The translations under genes and the position numbers were made by a program. Below are positions 46,573 through 54,349 of a stretch of DNA of 54,349 nucleotides, in pieces; within the stretch, counting starts at the first letter, position 1; each line of letters starts with the position of its first letter. The notes under the pieces were generated by a model. The model searched no databases and was not told where the DNA came from. It saw only the letters and a list, made by a program, of their open reading frames with translations. The stretch is taken from the NCBI GenBank assembly GCA_021779835.1, contig JAJXZX010000020.1:1-54349 (forward strand). The letters run 5' to 3'. This DNA is from Pseudomonadota bacterium. GTDB taxonomy: Bacteria > Pseudomonadota > Alphaproteobacteria > Rhodobacterales > Rhodobacteraceae.

Positions 46573-47445
46573 ATGATGAAAACGCGCTTCAATGCGACTT
46601 TGGCCGTGGCGCTTGGTGCGCTGGCCACCGTGGTCGTGGCCAGCGTCGGCTGGGCCGCGACCGACCCCAGCCCGGTAATCCCGCTGGTGGTCAATGGCAA
46701 CCTGACGCTGACCGACAGCGCCCCGGCACCAGCCAACATTCCGGGGCTGAAGACGATCTATTCCGGCTGGCTGTTCCGCGACCCCGACACGCAGGCGATG
46801 CAAACCGACGATTTCTCGAACCCCGGAATGACGGGCGTAGACGCCGGACAGGCAGAGTGGGCAACGGTGGACGGCACCGAGGGCAAATCCTGCGCCTCGT
46901 GCCACAACGGAATCGAAAGCATGAAGGGCCTGCGCGCCTCGATGCCAAAGGTGACCAAGGACGGCAAGCTCTGGTCGCTGGAGGATTTCATCAACGGATG
47001 CCGCACCAACCGCATGGGCGCCAAGGCCTGGGGCTGGAAATCGACCGAGATGAAGAACATGACCGCCGCGATTTCGCTGCAGTCGCGCGGGATGCCGGTC
47101 AATGTCAAGACCGATGGCGCCGCCGGCCCCTTCTGGGAGGAGGGCAAGAAGATGTATTACTCCCGATACGGAATGTTGCAGCTGTCTTGCGCAAACTGCC
47201 ACGAGGATCACTACGGCGACCACATCCGCGGCGATCACCTGTCGCAGGGCCAATCGAATGGGTTCCCGGTTTACCGGCTAAGCACAGGCGGGCTCGTCTC
47301 GCTGCAGGACCGCCTGTTCGGCTGCATCCGCGACACCCGCGCAGAAAGCTTCAAGCCGGGTTCGCCCGAGCTTCACGCGCTGGAACTGTATGTCGCGTCG
47401 CGCGGCAATGGCCTGTCGGTCGAGGGCGTGGGCGTCCGCCCCTGA
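46573..47445 (+). CDS. soxA: Diheme cytochrome SoxA (L-cysteine S-thiosulfotransferase)
   Basis: A 290-residue periplasmic protein with a signal peptide (LAVALGALATVVVASVGWA). It has two heme motifs, CASCH and CANCH, so it is the diheme type, and the active cysteine that becomes a persulfide ligand lies in LFGCIRDTRAESF. With SoxX it links thiosulfate to SoxY. Two ATGs are adjacent; the one at 46576 is better spaced from GGAGG (46564-46568), the one at 46573 is slightly close. Confidence 0.95.
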   Translation: MMKTRFNATLAVALGALATVVVASVGWAATDPSPVIPLVVNGNLTLTDSAPAPANIPGLKTIYSGWLFRDPDTQAMQTDDFSNPGMTGVDAGQAEWATVDGTEGKSCASCHNGIESMKGLRASMPKVTKDGKLWSLEDFINGCRTNRMGAKAWGWKSTEMKNMTAAISLQSRGMPVNVKTDGAAGPFWEEGKKMYYSRYGMLQLSCANCHEDHYGDHIRGDHLSQGQSNGFPVYRLSTGGLVSLQDRLFGCIRDTRAESFKPGSPELHALELYVASRGNGLSVEGVGVRP

Positions 47446-47517
47446 CCCTCACACAGATGGGCGACGCGAACCGTGGCGGGCCTTCGGGGCCGCCACATCT
47501 GTAACAGGAGGTTCGGT

Positions 47518-49209
47518 ATGATTTCGCGGCGTGATTTCCTGCAAGCGACGGTTGCCGCTTCGGCCATCTGGGGCGCTGATGGCGTCGGCCGGTGGTCGCG
47601 CCTCGCGGCACAGCAACGCCTGACGCAGGATCAGTTGCTCGATTTCAAATCCACCGGCAACGTCACGCTGATCCACATTACCGACTGCCACGGCCAACTG
47701 GTGCCCGACTGGTTTCGCGAACCCGAGGTGAACCTTGGCGTAGGCGCCCAGAAAGGCCTGCCGCCCCATGTGACCGGCGCCGATTTCCTTAAACTTTACA
47801 ACATCAAGCCCGGCACGCCCGAGGCCTATGCCCTGACCTACCTTGATTTCGAGGCGATGGCGAAAACCTACGGAAAGATGGGTGGCTTTGACCGCCTGGC
47901 GACCGTGGTCAAGTCGATCCGCGCCGAACGGCCCGAGGCGTTGCTGCTGGATGGTGGCGACACGTGGCACGGCTCTTACACCGTGCTGAAAACCAAGGGG
48001 CAGGACATGGTGAACGCGATGGGCGCGCTGAAGCCCGACGCGATGACCACGCATTGGGAATTCACCCTTGGCATCGACCGGGTGAAGGAAATCGTCGGCA
48101 CCCTGCCCTTCGCCTTCCTTGGCGCCAACATCTTTGACGCCACTTGGGATGAGCCGGCCTTTGACCCCTACAAGATCTTCGACCGCAACGGCGTCAAGAT
48201 CGCGGTGATCGGGCAGGCCTTCCCCTATCTGCCGGTGGCAAACCCCAAATGGATGTTCCCCGACCTAAGCTTTGGCATCCGCGAGGATCGCATGGCCGCG
48301 ATGGTGGCCGAGGTGAAGGGCAAGGGTGCCGACCTCGTCGTGCTTTTGTCGCACAATGGCTTTGACGTGGACCGCAAGATGGCGGCGCAGGTGCCTGGCA
48401 TCGACGTGATCCTGACCGGCCACACCCACGACGCGCTGCCAGAGCCTGTGCTGGTGGGCAAAACGATGCTGATCGCCTCCGGCTCCAACGGCAAGTTCAT
48501 CACCCGCCTTGACCTTGACGTGCAGGGCAAGGAAATCAAGGGCTTCCGCCACAAGCTGATCCCGATCTTCTCAGACGTTATCGCCCCCGATGCCGAGATG
48601 GCCAAACTGGTCGCCGACCAACGCGCGCCTTATGAGAAAGAGATGGCAGAAGTCATCGGCCACACCGGCTCCACCCTCTATCGCCGCGGCAATTTCAACG
48701 GGACGTGGGATGACCTGATCTGCTCTGCCCTGATCGAGGACAGGCAAGCCGACATCGCGTTGTCGCCCGGTTTCCGCTGGGGCCCCACCGTGGTGGCCGA
48801 CCAGCCGATCACGCGCGAGGATCTCTACAACGCCACCGCAATGACCTACCCCAACGCCTACCGCAGCGAGATGACCGGCGCGCAGTTGAAGGCGATCCTC
48901 GAGGATGTGGCCGACAACCTGTTCAACCCCGATCCCTACTACCAACAGGGCGGTGACATGGTGCGGGTCGGCGGCATGGGCTACGCCATTGACGTGACCA
49001 AGGCGCAGGGTCAGCGGCTGTCAAACCTGACCCTGCTGAACACCGGCGAGGCGGTTGACCCCGCCAAGACCTATGTCATCGCAGGCTGGGGCTCGATCAA
49101 CAAAGACACCCAGGGCCCGCCGATCTGGGATCTGGTCGAGGGTTGGGTGAAACGCAAGGGCACCGTCTCGGTAGAGCCAAACCACTCGGTCGCGGTCACC
49201 ACCGGCTAA
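47518..49209 (+). CDS. soxB: Thiosulfohydrolase SoxB
   Basis: A 563-residue dimanganese enzyme that releases sulfate from SoxY-bound thiosulfonate. It has a twin-arginine signal (SRRDFLQATVAASAIWG) and the 5'-nucleotidase-family metal sites: IHITDCHGQLVP, LLLDGGDTWHGS, THWEFTLG, VVLLSHNGFD and ILTGHTHD. AGGAGG stands before the ATG at 47518. It ends the sox operon. In Paracoccus soxCD would follow; here the next gene is on the other strand. Confidence 0.96.
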   Translation: MISRRDFLQATVAASAIWGADGVGRWSRLAAQQRLTQDQLLDFKSTGNVTLIHITDCHGQLVPDWFREPEVNLGVGAQKGLPPHVTGADFLKLYNIKPGTPEAYALTYLDFEAMAKTYGKMGGFDRLATVVKSIRAERPEALLLDGGDTWHGSYTVLKTKGQDMVNAMGALKPDAMTTHWEFTLGIDRVKEIVGTLPFAFLGANIFDATWDEPAFDPYKIFDRNGVKIAVIGQAFPYLPVANPKWMFPDLSFGIREDRMAAMVAEVKGKGADLVVLLSHNGFDVDRKMAAQVPGIDVILTGHTHDALPEPVLVGKTMLIASGSNGKFITRLDLDVQGKEIKGFRHKLIPIFSDVIAPDAEMAKLVADQRAPYEKEMAEVIGHTGSTLYRRGNFNGTWDDLICSALIEDRQADIALSPGFRWGPTVVADQPITREDLYNATAMTYPNAYRSEMTGAQLKAILEDVADNLFNPDPYYQQGGDMVRVGGMGYAIDVTKAQGQRLSNLTLLNTGEAVDPAKTYVIAGWGSINKDTQGPPIWDLVEGWVKRKGTVSVEPNHSVAVTTG

Positions 49210-49212
49210 GGC

Positions 49213-50277
49213 TCAGGCCGCAGCCGTAGCGGGCGCGCGCTGGTCGATCAGGTAATCCGCCGCCATCGCGCCCGCCCACATGCAGCACAGCGCCAACCAA
49301 GAGGTGCCGGTGAAAATCGACGTGCCAGTTACCCCGTTGCCGATCGCGCAGCCGCCCGCCAGCATACCGCCAAATCCCATCAGCGCCGCGCCTGCCATCG
49401 CGCGCCGCATGTTGCGTTCGCCCTCGAACCCTTGCAATCTTAGCTCGCCCGCCACCGCTGCCGCAACGAAGGCGCCCAGAAACACGCCGGGCACCAGCCC
49501 CTCGTCGAACCCCAGCACAGCATTGCGCGTCAGAAAGAACATCAACGTATTGGCCGACGGCCCGGTGAAGGTTGCAGAGGTGACCGCGACCGGATCAAAG
49601 CTGATCTGCGCCAGCGCGTAGGTCAGCACCCAGCCCACCGCCACCGCAAAACCGACGCCAGAGGCAAAGATCAGCGTGCTGGTGCCGATCCGGTTGCGCC
49701 GCGCAATCGCCAGAGCCAGCACGGCAAACGCCAGCCCCAGCACCAACCCCGCACCGCGCGGCAGGCCCGAGGCATCCAGCAGATCTAGGTTATGGCCGCC
49801 CGTGGTAATCCAAAGCCCCGCCAGCCAGTCGCGCAGCGGCGCGATCCAGCCATGCAGGCTCATCTGTGCGGCGACAGCGAAAATCAGGCCGGCAACCACC
49901 GACCGCAAATTGCCAGTTGCCGCCAACACCAGCAGCCGCCCCGAACAGCCGCGCGCCATCACCATGCCCACGCCAAACACCAGCCCGCCGATGATCGCCC
50001 CCGACCAGCTTCCCGGCACCGCCATGATCCGCGCCTCGGAGGATCGGAACAGGCCCAAGAGTGCGGCACCCTGCACCCAGACCAGCGCGGTCGAAAAGGT
50101 CAGCAACCAGACCGCCACCCGTGGCCCCAGCTTGCCGCGTGCAAACTCGACCGTGGCGGCGCGCAGACAAAACGACGAACGCTGCGCCGCGATGCCAAAG
50201 ATCACGCCGGTAATCAGCCCGAACAAAGCCGAGGCCGAATGGTCTCCGATCCTGTCGACAATCGGGATGAGGTTCAT
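49213..50277 (-). CDS. YeeE/YedE-family (SoxT/TsuA-like) sulfur transporter
   Basis: A 354-residue membrane protein with about nine to ten helices. The conserved cysteines of thiosulfate-permease TsuA/YeeE are visible in RSSFCLRAATVEF (C37), MARGCSGRL (C111) and LAGGCAIGNGVTG (C310). It probably moves thiosulfate or a related sulfur species across the inner membrane. It converges on soxB with a 3-bp gap and follows the TSUP gene on the same strand. Confidence 0.85.
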   Translation of the reverse strand: MNLIPIVDRIGDHSASALFGLITGVIFGIAAQRSSFCLRAATVEFARGKLGPRVAVWLLTFSTALVWVQGAALLGLFRSSEARIMAVPGSWSGAIIGGLVFGVGMVMARGCSGRLLVLAATGNLRSVVAGLIFAVAAQMSLHGWIAPLRDWLAGLWITTGGHNLDLLDASGLPRGAGLVLGLAFAVLALAIARRNRIGTSTLIFASGVGFAVAVGWVLTYALAQISFDPVAVTSATFTGPSANTLMFFLTRNAVLGFDEGLVPGVFLGAFVAAAVAGELRLQGFEGERNMRRAMAGAALMGFGGMLAGGCAIGNGVTGTSIFTGTSWLALCCMWAGAMAADYLIDQRAPATAAA

Positions 50278-50407
50278 GGGGCAGTTCCTCGGTCGGTCCC
50301 CTTTTGCTTTGCCCGACCGGCCCCGATGTTGCTTTGATTTGAATCAGGTCGCCTCGGGGAAAACCGAATGCGGTGGCGCCGCGTGGCGGCCCACCCTCAC
50401 GCCGTGG

Positions 50408-51145
50408 CTAGACCGGCCTTGCGAACAGCGCAATCGTCAGCAAGATGCCGATACAGACGATCACCACTCGGAGAAGCCGCTCGTTCACGCGATGCAGTGC
50501 CCACGCCCCGCCGAGACCGCCGATGATCGCACCGGCGCCAAGGGCAATGGCCTCATGCCAGTGAACCATCGGCGACCAGATGAAGATCGCCACGGCCGAC
50601 GCGTTCATCACGCCTGCCAGCACGTTCTTGGTCGCGCCCGCGTTGCGCGTCGCAAGACCCGCCATTGTCAGCGCGGCCATCATCAAAAACCCGATGCCCC
50701 CGCCGAAATATCCGCCGTAAATCGCGATGCAGAACTGCGCGAAGGCAGCGGCCTTGGGGCCAATGTGCACCGTCGCCTCGGTCTTTTTGCGCCGGAAGCT
50801 ACCGATTGCAAACATCGTGGTCGCGAACAGCACCAGCCAGGGAACCAGCCGCGCAAAGATCGAGGAAGGCGTTTCCAGCAGCAACACGCCGCCCAGGCAG
50901 CCTCCGATCACGCTGACAATGAACAGAACGTAAAACGGCAACCGCCCGACGCCGGTCACCAATTTCCGCCCCGCAAGCCCGGACGTCACCTGCCCGGGGA
51001 ACAGCGCCACGGTCGAGGTGATGTTCGCTGCGAGCGGCGACATGCCGGCAAGGATCAGCGCGGGCAAGGTTATGAACGAGCCGCCGCCAGCGAGCGCGTT
51101 CTGAAGACCGGCCCACAGGCCAGCTACAAAGATCAGGAAGAGCAT
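50408..51145 (-). CDS. TSUP (TauE/SafE)-family sulfite/sulfonate transporter
   Basis: A 245-residue membrane protein with about eight helices. LWAGLQNALAGGGSFITLPAL and YGGYFGGGIGFLMMAALT are the two repeats of the TSUP family, whose members export sulfite or carry sulfoacetate and related anions. Placed upstream of yeeE and beside sox, a role in handling sulfite or thiosulfate is likely. It lies about 190 bp from the IS6 element. Confidence 0.85.
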   Translation of the reverse strand: MLFLIFVAGLWAGLQNALAGGGSFITLPALILAGMSPLAANITSTVALFPGQVTSGLAGRKLVTGVGRLPFYVLFIVSVIGGCLGGVLLLETPSSIFARLVPWLVLFATTMFAIGSFRRKKTEATVHIGPKAAAFAQFCIAIYGGYFGGGIGFLMMAALTMAGLATRNAGATKNVLAGVMNASAVAIFIWSPMVHWHEAIALGAGAIIGGLGGAWALHRVNERLLRVVIVCIGILLTIALFARPV

Positions 51146-51336
51146 GAACGGAGATCCTCAGGGCGCGCGATCAATAACGTTACGAACAGCTATCCGCGCG
51201 ATTGCCCGACCGCAAGATAGACCTGTCAAGTATTTGTGCCGATCCAGGTGCGCGCGTCGGCAACCGGGCGTTAGAAGGCAAAGGGGCTTTTCTGCCCAAA
51301 TGCGTCCCCTTCCGCCCCGCGCAAGGCGTGCGAAAG

Positions 51337-52150
51337 GGTGGTGTCAGACCAATGCGAACTCGTCTCAGTTTCCCAACCCTGGCAATGTATTAGGCCGCAA
51401 AAAGGCCGCGCCACTCAGCGAGAGCGGCGGCGCGGTTCAGCTTGAAAGTCTGTCGGCTGTAGAGGGCGCGCTCCTGGTTAAAGTGGTTATGGACCGAGGC
51501 ATGGACGGATGCGAATTTTTGCAATGTTCGCATCTGCCGGAAGCGAAGCATTGCCCTTTCCCGCCTTCGGAACGGTTGGTGCGAATTCTCTGCCCGGTTG
51601 TTGGCCCACCGGCCAGTTTCCTGACGATCGGATATACCGAGTTCCCTCAGCGCCGCGCCGTATGACCGCATCAGGTCAGTAACAATCTCACCGGTGCAGC
51701 CGTGGCGTTTCAGTGTTTTCTTCAGGAATTTCAACGCGGCTTTCTTGTCGCGCCGTTTTGTCACGAAGCTCTCAAGCACTTCGCCCTCGTGATCAACTGC
51801 CCGCCACAAGTAATGCTGTTCTCCATTGATCTTCACGAATACTTCGTCGAGGTGCCATCGCCAGCTGCTTGATCGCATCCCAGAAACCCGACGTTTTCGG
51901 ATGTCCGCGGCGAACAGCGGACCGAAGCGGTTCCGCCAGAATCGCACCGTTTCGTGGCTGATCTCAATGCCGCGCTCATGCAGCAGGTCCTCGACGTTGC
52001 GCAGCGACAGCGGATATCGAACATACATCATCACCGCCAAGCGGATGATTTCGGGCGACGCCTTGAAGTACCAGAACGGGGATCGCTGGGTCATGGTCGA
52101 AGGCTACGCGACCGCCCTGCCCGCCTCACGGATTTTGCTCTGACAGCGCC
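51337..52150. mobile_element. IS6-family insertion sequence
   Basis: An 814-bp element bounded by imperfect 18-bp inverted repeats that match at 13 positions: GGTGGTGTCAGACCAATG (51337-51354) and the complement of 52133-52150. It contains one transposase gene and has the size of the IS6/IS26 family. The 8 bp outside each end (TGCGAAAG and TGCAGTAC) are not a duplication, so the element was probably rearranged after insertion or the ends are slightly misplaced. Confidence 0.75.
51390..52094 (-). CDS. IS6-family DDE transposase
   Basis: A 234-residue transposase that appears intact. The catalytic triad is visible in WRWHLDEVFVKI (D), EIVTDLMRSYGAAL (D) and NRAENSHQPFRRRERAM (E), with the family N-terminus MYVRYPLSLRNVEDLLHERG. 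It fills the element between the inverted repeats. IS6 elements move by cointegrate formation and often flank accessory genes; only one copy is present here. Confidence 0.92.
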   Translation of the reverse strand: MTQRSPFWYFKASPEIIRLAVMMYVRYPLSLRNVEDLLHERGIEISHETVRFWRNRFGPLFAADIRKRRVSGMRSSSWRWHLDEVFVKINGEQHYLWRAVDHEGEVLESFVTKRRDKKAALKFLKKTLKRHGCTGEIVTDLMRSYGAALRELGISDRQETGRWANNRAENSHQPFRRRERAMLRFRQMRTLQKFASVHASVHNHFNQERALYSRQTFKLNRAAALAEWRGLFAA

Positions 52151-52386
52151 TGCAGTACAGGTGTCGGCAGAAAGCGTTGAATAACATAGAGTTGTCGATG
52201 TGTCGGCCTCTGGCAGGCCCGTTCGCGGAACTTTTGTTGTCTGGGACCCCGGGCAAGGGTACAGCCGCATGATTTCCGAGCCCGGTTCCTTTTCTATCCA
52301 ATCGGTACTGAATACCGAACAATGTCAAAATCACGCTGAAAATTATTGAATATCAATGTGATACCTGAAACGAACCGGAACTCGTG

Positions 52387-52460
52387 CGGTTAACAGGTCC
52401 GGAGAATATCGGCCCGGAGAGAACGCGTGCGCGCCCTTTGGGGAATGTGCCGGTTAACAG
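52387..52460 (+). repeat. Direct repeat CGGTTAACAG pair
   Basis: Two exact 10-bp copies (52387-52396 and 52451-52460) are 64 bp apart. Their position ahead of an integrase fits arm-type or accessory-protein sites for site-specific recombination; this is a suggestion only. Confidence 0.4.
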
Positions 52461-52490
52461 CCCAACCCGCATAACCCCCGAAAACAACGG

Positions 52491-52513
52491 AAAAATCCGG
52501 CCACAGCCGGATT
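52491..52513 (-). terminator. Leftward terminator hairpin
   Basis: AATCCGGC (52494-52501) and GCCGGATT (52506-52513) form a perfect 8-bp stem with a 4-nt loop. On the minus strand it is followed by five T (including the end of the stem), so it would stop transcription running towards the IS6 element. Confidence 0.5.
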
Positions 52514-52521
52514 GGGAGAAG

Positions 52522-52577
52522 CGTTTCGCGAGGGCAAGTGGCGGAGGCGGTGGCCGCCGTTCCGGCCTCGCGAAACG
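52522..52577 (+). repeat. Long inverted repeat upstream of the integrase
   Basis: A perfect 12-bp stem CGTTTCGCGAGG / CCTCGCGAAACG encloses 32 bp that contain a nested 5-bp stem GGCGG-TGG-CCGCC (52546-52558). No T tract follows. It may be a recombination site, a structured RNA leader or a replication-type element. Confidence 0.55.
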
Positions 52578-52617
52578 TCGCACCCATGTGCATTATCCCC
52601 ATATATATAAGGGGTTT

Positions 52618-52646
52618 TTGACATTCACGTTGCTACCCATTGCAAT
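52618..52646 (+). promoter_or_regulatory. Integrase promoter
   Basis: TTGACA (52618-52623) and TGCAAT (52641-52646) with 17 nt between them; the -35 is a perfect consensus. The transcript would start about 45 nt before the integrase. Confidence 0.5.
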
Positions 52647-52696
52647 CCGTCGCCACAAAGTGCATCATTTTAGGCGGGCTAGATGACGGGTGAAAA

Positions 52697-53986
52697 ATGC
52701 CACGGGTTGCCAAGGAACTTTCTGCGCTTGACGTGAAGCGGCTGGAGCATCCGGGCGTCGGGCGCAACGCTACCTTCGCCGTGGGTGGAGTGTCGGGCCT
52801 CTTGCTCCAAATTTCCCCGACCGGGGGCCGCACTTGGATTGTGCGTGTGACCGTTGGCACCTTACGCCGTGAAATCGGGCTGGGCGGTTATCCAGACGTT
52901 ACCCTTTCCCAAGCCCGCGACCGTGCGCGCGAGGTCAAGGACCAAATCCGGCGCGGCATTGATCCGGTCGAAGAGCGCAAAGCCGCCAAGGCCGCACTAA
53001 TCGCAACACAACGCCGGGGCCTGACCTTCGCGGATGCGATGGACCGTTACCTTGCCGCGAAGCTGGATGCCTTCAAGAACGCCAAACACAAAGCGCAATG
53101 GCGTAGCACGCTGGAAACCTACGCCTTGCCGCAACTTGGCGACATGATGGTTTCGGCCATCACGGTGCAGGACATGTTGCGCGTGCTGGAGCCGATCTGG
53201 GCCGAAAAGACCGAAACCGCTTCCCGCGTGCGCGGTCGCATTGAATCCGTGCTGTTTTGGGCAACCGTGGCGGGGCACCGGCATGGCGACAACCCGGCGC
53301 GCTGGGCTGGCAACCTCAAGGAACTGTTAGCCGCCCCGTCCAAGGTGGCAAAGACGGGCAATCACCCCGCTTTGCAGATTGACGACGCGCCGCGTTGGTT
53401 AGCCGCTTTGCGGACAATGGCTGGCAACGGAAGTCGCGCCTTGGAACTGATGGCGCTGACGGCGACCCGTTCGCAGGAAGTCCGGGGCGCGGCATGGGAT
53501 GAAATCGACCTAAAGGCGGGGATCTGGATTATCCCGGCCTTGCGCATGAAAATGGACCGGGAACACCGCGTGCCGCTGACAGCCGACGCCGTGGCGCTTT
53601 TGAAATCATTGCCGCGCTTTGCCGACAACCCACTTGTGTTCCCCGCCCAGCGCGGTGGTCAGCTTTCCGACATGACCCTAAGCGCGACCATGAAGCGGAT
53701 GCACGAAGCAGACGTTGCGGCGGGTGGCGAAGGTTTCCTAGATCGGGTGTCCAAGCGCCCCGCCGTGCCGCATGGCCTACGCTCCACCTTCCGCGATTGG
53801 GTGACAGAGCGCACCCACTTCCCCGGCGACATGGCAGAGGTCGCGTTGGCGCACCGTGTAGCAAGTGCGGTGGAGGCATCCTATCGTCGGGGTGACATGA
53901 TCGAAAAACGCCGTGCGATGATGGCGGCTTGGGCGGAGTTTCTGGCCGGGGCGAAGCGGTCAGGCAAAGTTGTGAGGATTGGTTAA
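52697..53986 (+). CDS. Tyrosine-type site-specific integrase
   Basis: A 429-residue P4-like integrase with an N-terminal DUF4102 arm-binding domain (FAVGGVSGLLLQI, VTLSQARDRAREVKDQIRRG), a core-binding domain and a catalytic domain. Active-site residues are in TATRSQEVRGAAWDEID (Arg), PHGLRSTFRDW (His-x-x-Arg) and VEASYRRGDMIEKR (Tyr). It integrates or excises a genomic island. The next small ORF overlaps by one base. The ribosome-binding site (GGGTGA) is poor. Confidence 0.93.
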   Translation: MPRVAKELSALDVKRLEHPGVGRNATFAVGGVSGLLLQISPTGGRTWIVRVTVGTLRREIGLGGYPDVTLSQARDRAREVKDQIRRGIDPVEERKAAKAALIATQRRGLTFADAMDRYLAAKLDAFKNAKHKAQWRSTLETYALPQLGDMMVSAITVQDMLRVLEPIWAEKTETASRVRGRIESVLFWATVAGHRHGDNPARWAGNLKELLAAPSKVAKTGNHPALQIDDAPRWLAALRTMAGNGSRALELMALTATRSQEVRGAAWDEIDLKAGIWIIPALRMKMDREHRVPLTADAVALLKSLPRFADNPLVFPAQRGGQLSDMTLSATMKRMHEADVAAGGEGFLDRVSKRPAVPHGLRSTFRDWVTERTHFPGDMAEVALAHRVASAVEASYRRGDMIEKRRAMMAAWAEFLAGAKRSGKVVRIG

Positions 53987-54270
53987 TGTTTGCGCCCCTA
54001 GGATACTTACCATTTGCCACGCTCGCGACAAGTCTCATGGACCATGCTGATGCATTCTTTGAAGAAGTGGCAGTTCCGTGGGAGATTATTAATCGTTCCG
54101 AATTGGGCTTAGAAAAATATCGTAAAGCGACAGCCGCTCGCGTTATCTACTTTCGATGGCTTGTGGATCATTGCCTTTGGCGACAGCCGGTCCCAATCTA
54201 TTTGGCAAGTCCGGATGCTAAGTTAGGGTCTGGACCCATTAAATCGCTTGCGGGCCTCGGAGCCCACTGA
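53986..54270 (+). pseudogene. Small island ORF, probably truncated by an IS5-like element
   Basis: A 94-codon frame beginning one base inside the integrase stop codon (TAATG). The first 80 residues (FAPLGYLPFATLATSLMDHA..., VPWEIINRSELGLEKYRK, RVIYFRWLVDHCLW) look like a real protein of unknown family and the base composition is lower in GC than the chromosome. The last 14 residues (GSGPIKSLAGLGAH) would come from the proposed IS end that starts at 54226. If so the product is a chimera. Confidence 0.55.
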
Positions 54271-54349
54271 TTCACTGGTGGCACCAAGGGGGGCCGCCAT
54301 GACCGATATGTTCCTGTTGTCCGACGACCAGATGGCGCGGATTTCACCG
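54226..54349 (+). mobile_element. Left end of an IS5-like insertion sequence, cut by the window
   Basis: GGGTCTGGACCC (54226-54237) has the look of an IS terminal repeat and lies 73 bp before a transposase start. The right end is outside the window, so the terminal repeat cannot be confirmed. Confidence 0.5.
54299..54349 (+). CDS. IS5-family transposase, N-terminal fragment
   Basis: The first 17 codons, MTDMFLLSDDQMARISP, match the usual start of IS5-family transposases (a leucine-acidic-Q-Met-x-Arg pattern). The gene runs off the window. AAGGGGGG lies upstream of the ATG. Confidence 0.6.
   Translation, partial: MTDMFLLSDDQMARISP

Larger units (their letters stand above)
52151..52696. other. 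Structured non-coding region between the IS6 element and the integrase
   Basis: No gene was found in 546 bp. In order it holds TCGGTA-5 nt-TACCGA (52302-52318), two direct copies of CGGTTAACAG (52387-52396 and 52451-52460), a hairpin with a T tract on the minus strand (52494-52513), a 12-bp stem (52522-52577), CCCC-10 nt-GGGG with five T (52597-52619) and a good promoter. No tRNA gene was recognised, so the attachment site remains undefined. Confidence 0.6.

Noticed and set aside
52522..52577. Possible tRNA or tmRNA gene as integrase target
   Set aside because: The stem-loop lacks a T-arm GTTCRA sequence, anticodon stem and CCA-like end, so it is not a tRNA.

Overview
The window is chromosomal DNA of a GC-rich alphaproteobacterium, most likely a Rhodobacterales (Roseobacter/Paracoccus-like) species. 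Pointers are the fabD-fabG-acpP and rpsF-rpsR-rplI blocks, the long alphaproteobacterial form of L9, DctPQM TRAP transport, a Paracoccus-type soxSVWXYZAB order and a non-phosphorylating sugar-acid lifestyle. No rRNA, tRNA or CRISPR array was found.

Layout. (1) 1-6.1 kb, core genes: fatty-acid synthesis (acpP, fabG, fabD, leftward), an ArsR/SRPBCC pair with twin palindromic operators, the S6-S18-L9 ribosomal operon, and rlmJ. (2) 6.1-11.4 kb: a PhnD-like binding protein, a Gfo/Idh/MocA oxidoreductase with an ABC half-transporter whose ATPase motifs are degenerate, and an AGE-family sugar epimerase. (3) 11.4-20.2 kb: a tightly overlapping nine-gene leftward operon for anthranilate breakdown through 2-aminobenzoyl-CoA. 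It carries the flavin monooxygenase/reductase fusion, SDR, MarR, enoyl-CoA hydratase, acyl-CoA dehydrogenase, RidA, CoA ligase, tryptophan 2,3-dioxygenase and thioesterase. A perfect 16-bp palindrome sits at the probable promoter. (4) 20.5-27.8 kb: exported proteins of poorly known role (a NAGPA-like phosphodiester glycosidase coupled to an FGE/SUMF1-like protein, a conserved unknown and an alpha/beta hydrolase) around a ThuA/ThuB-like pair.

(5) 27.9-37 kb: a complete oxidative uronate module. Uronate dehydrogenase, galactarolactone isomerase, cycloisomerase, KdgD and 2-oxoglutarate semialdehyde dehydrogenase would take galacturonate to 2-oxoglutarate, with a TRAP importer and a divergent GntR regulator. 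(6) 37-42.1 kb: a probable oxidative L-fucose (6-deoxysugar) module of aldo/keto reductase, fuconolactonase, UxaA-family dehydratase and SDR, with its own GntR regulator and visibly different codon choice. (7) 42.2-51.1 kb: two DUF302 proteins meeting tail to tail, then soxS|soxVWXYZAB for thiosulfate oxidation, then YeeE/YedE and TSUP sulfur transporters. soxR and soxCD are not present. (8) 51.3-54.3 kb, mobile DNA: an IS6-family element, a structured non-coding stretch, a tyrosine integrase, a small ORF interrupted by the left end of an IS5-like element, and the start of that element's transposase at the window edge.

The most interesting items are the anthranilate operon that includes its own tryptophan dioxygenase and a RidA protein suited to the enamine step, the exported NAGPA/FGE-like pair, the fucose module with a UxaA-type dehydratase, the sox cluster lacking soxR and soxCD, and two regulators whose palindromic operators touch their own start codons with no ribosome-binding site.
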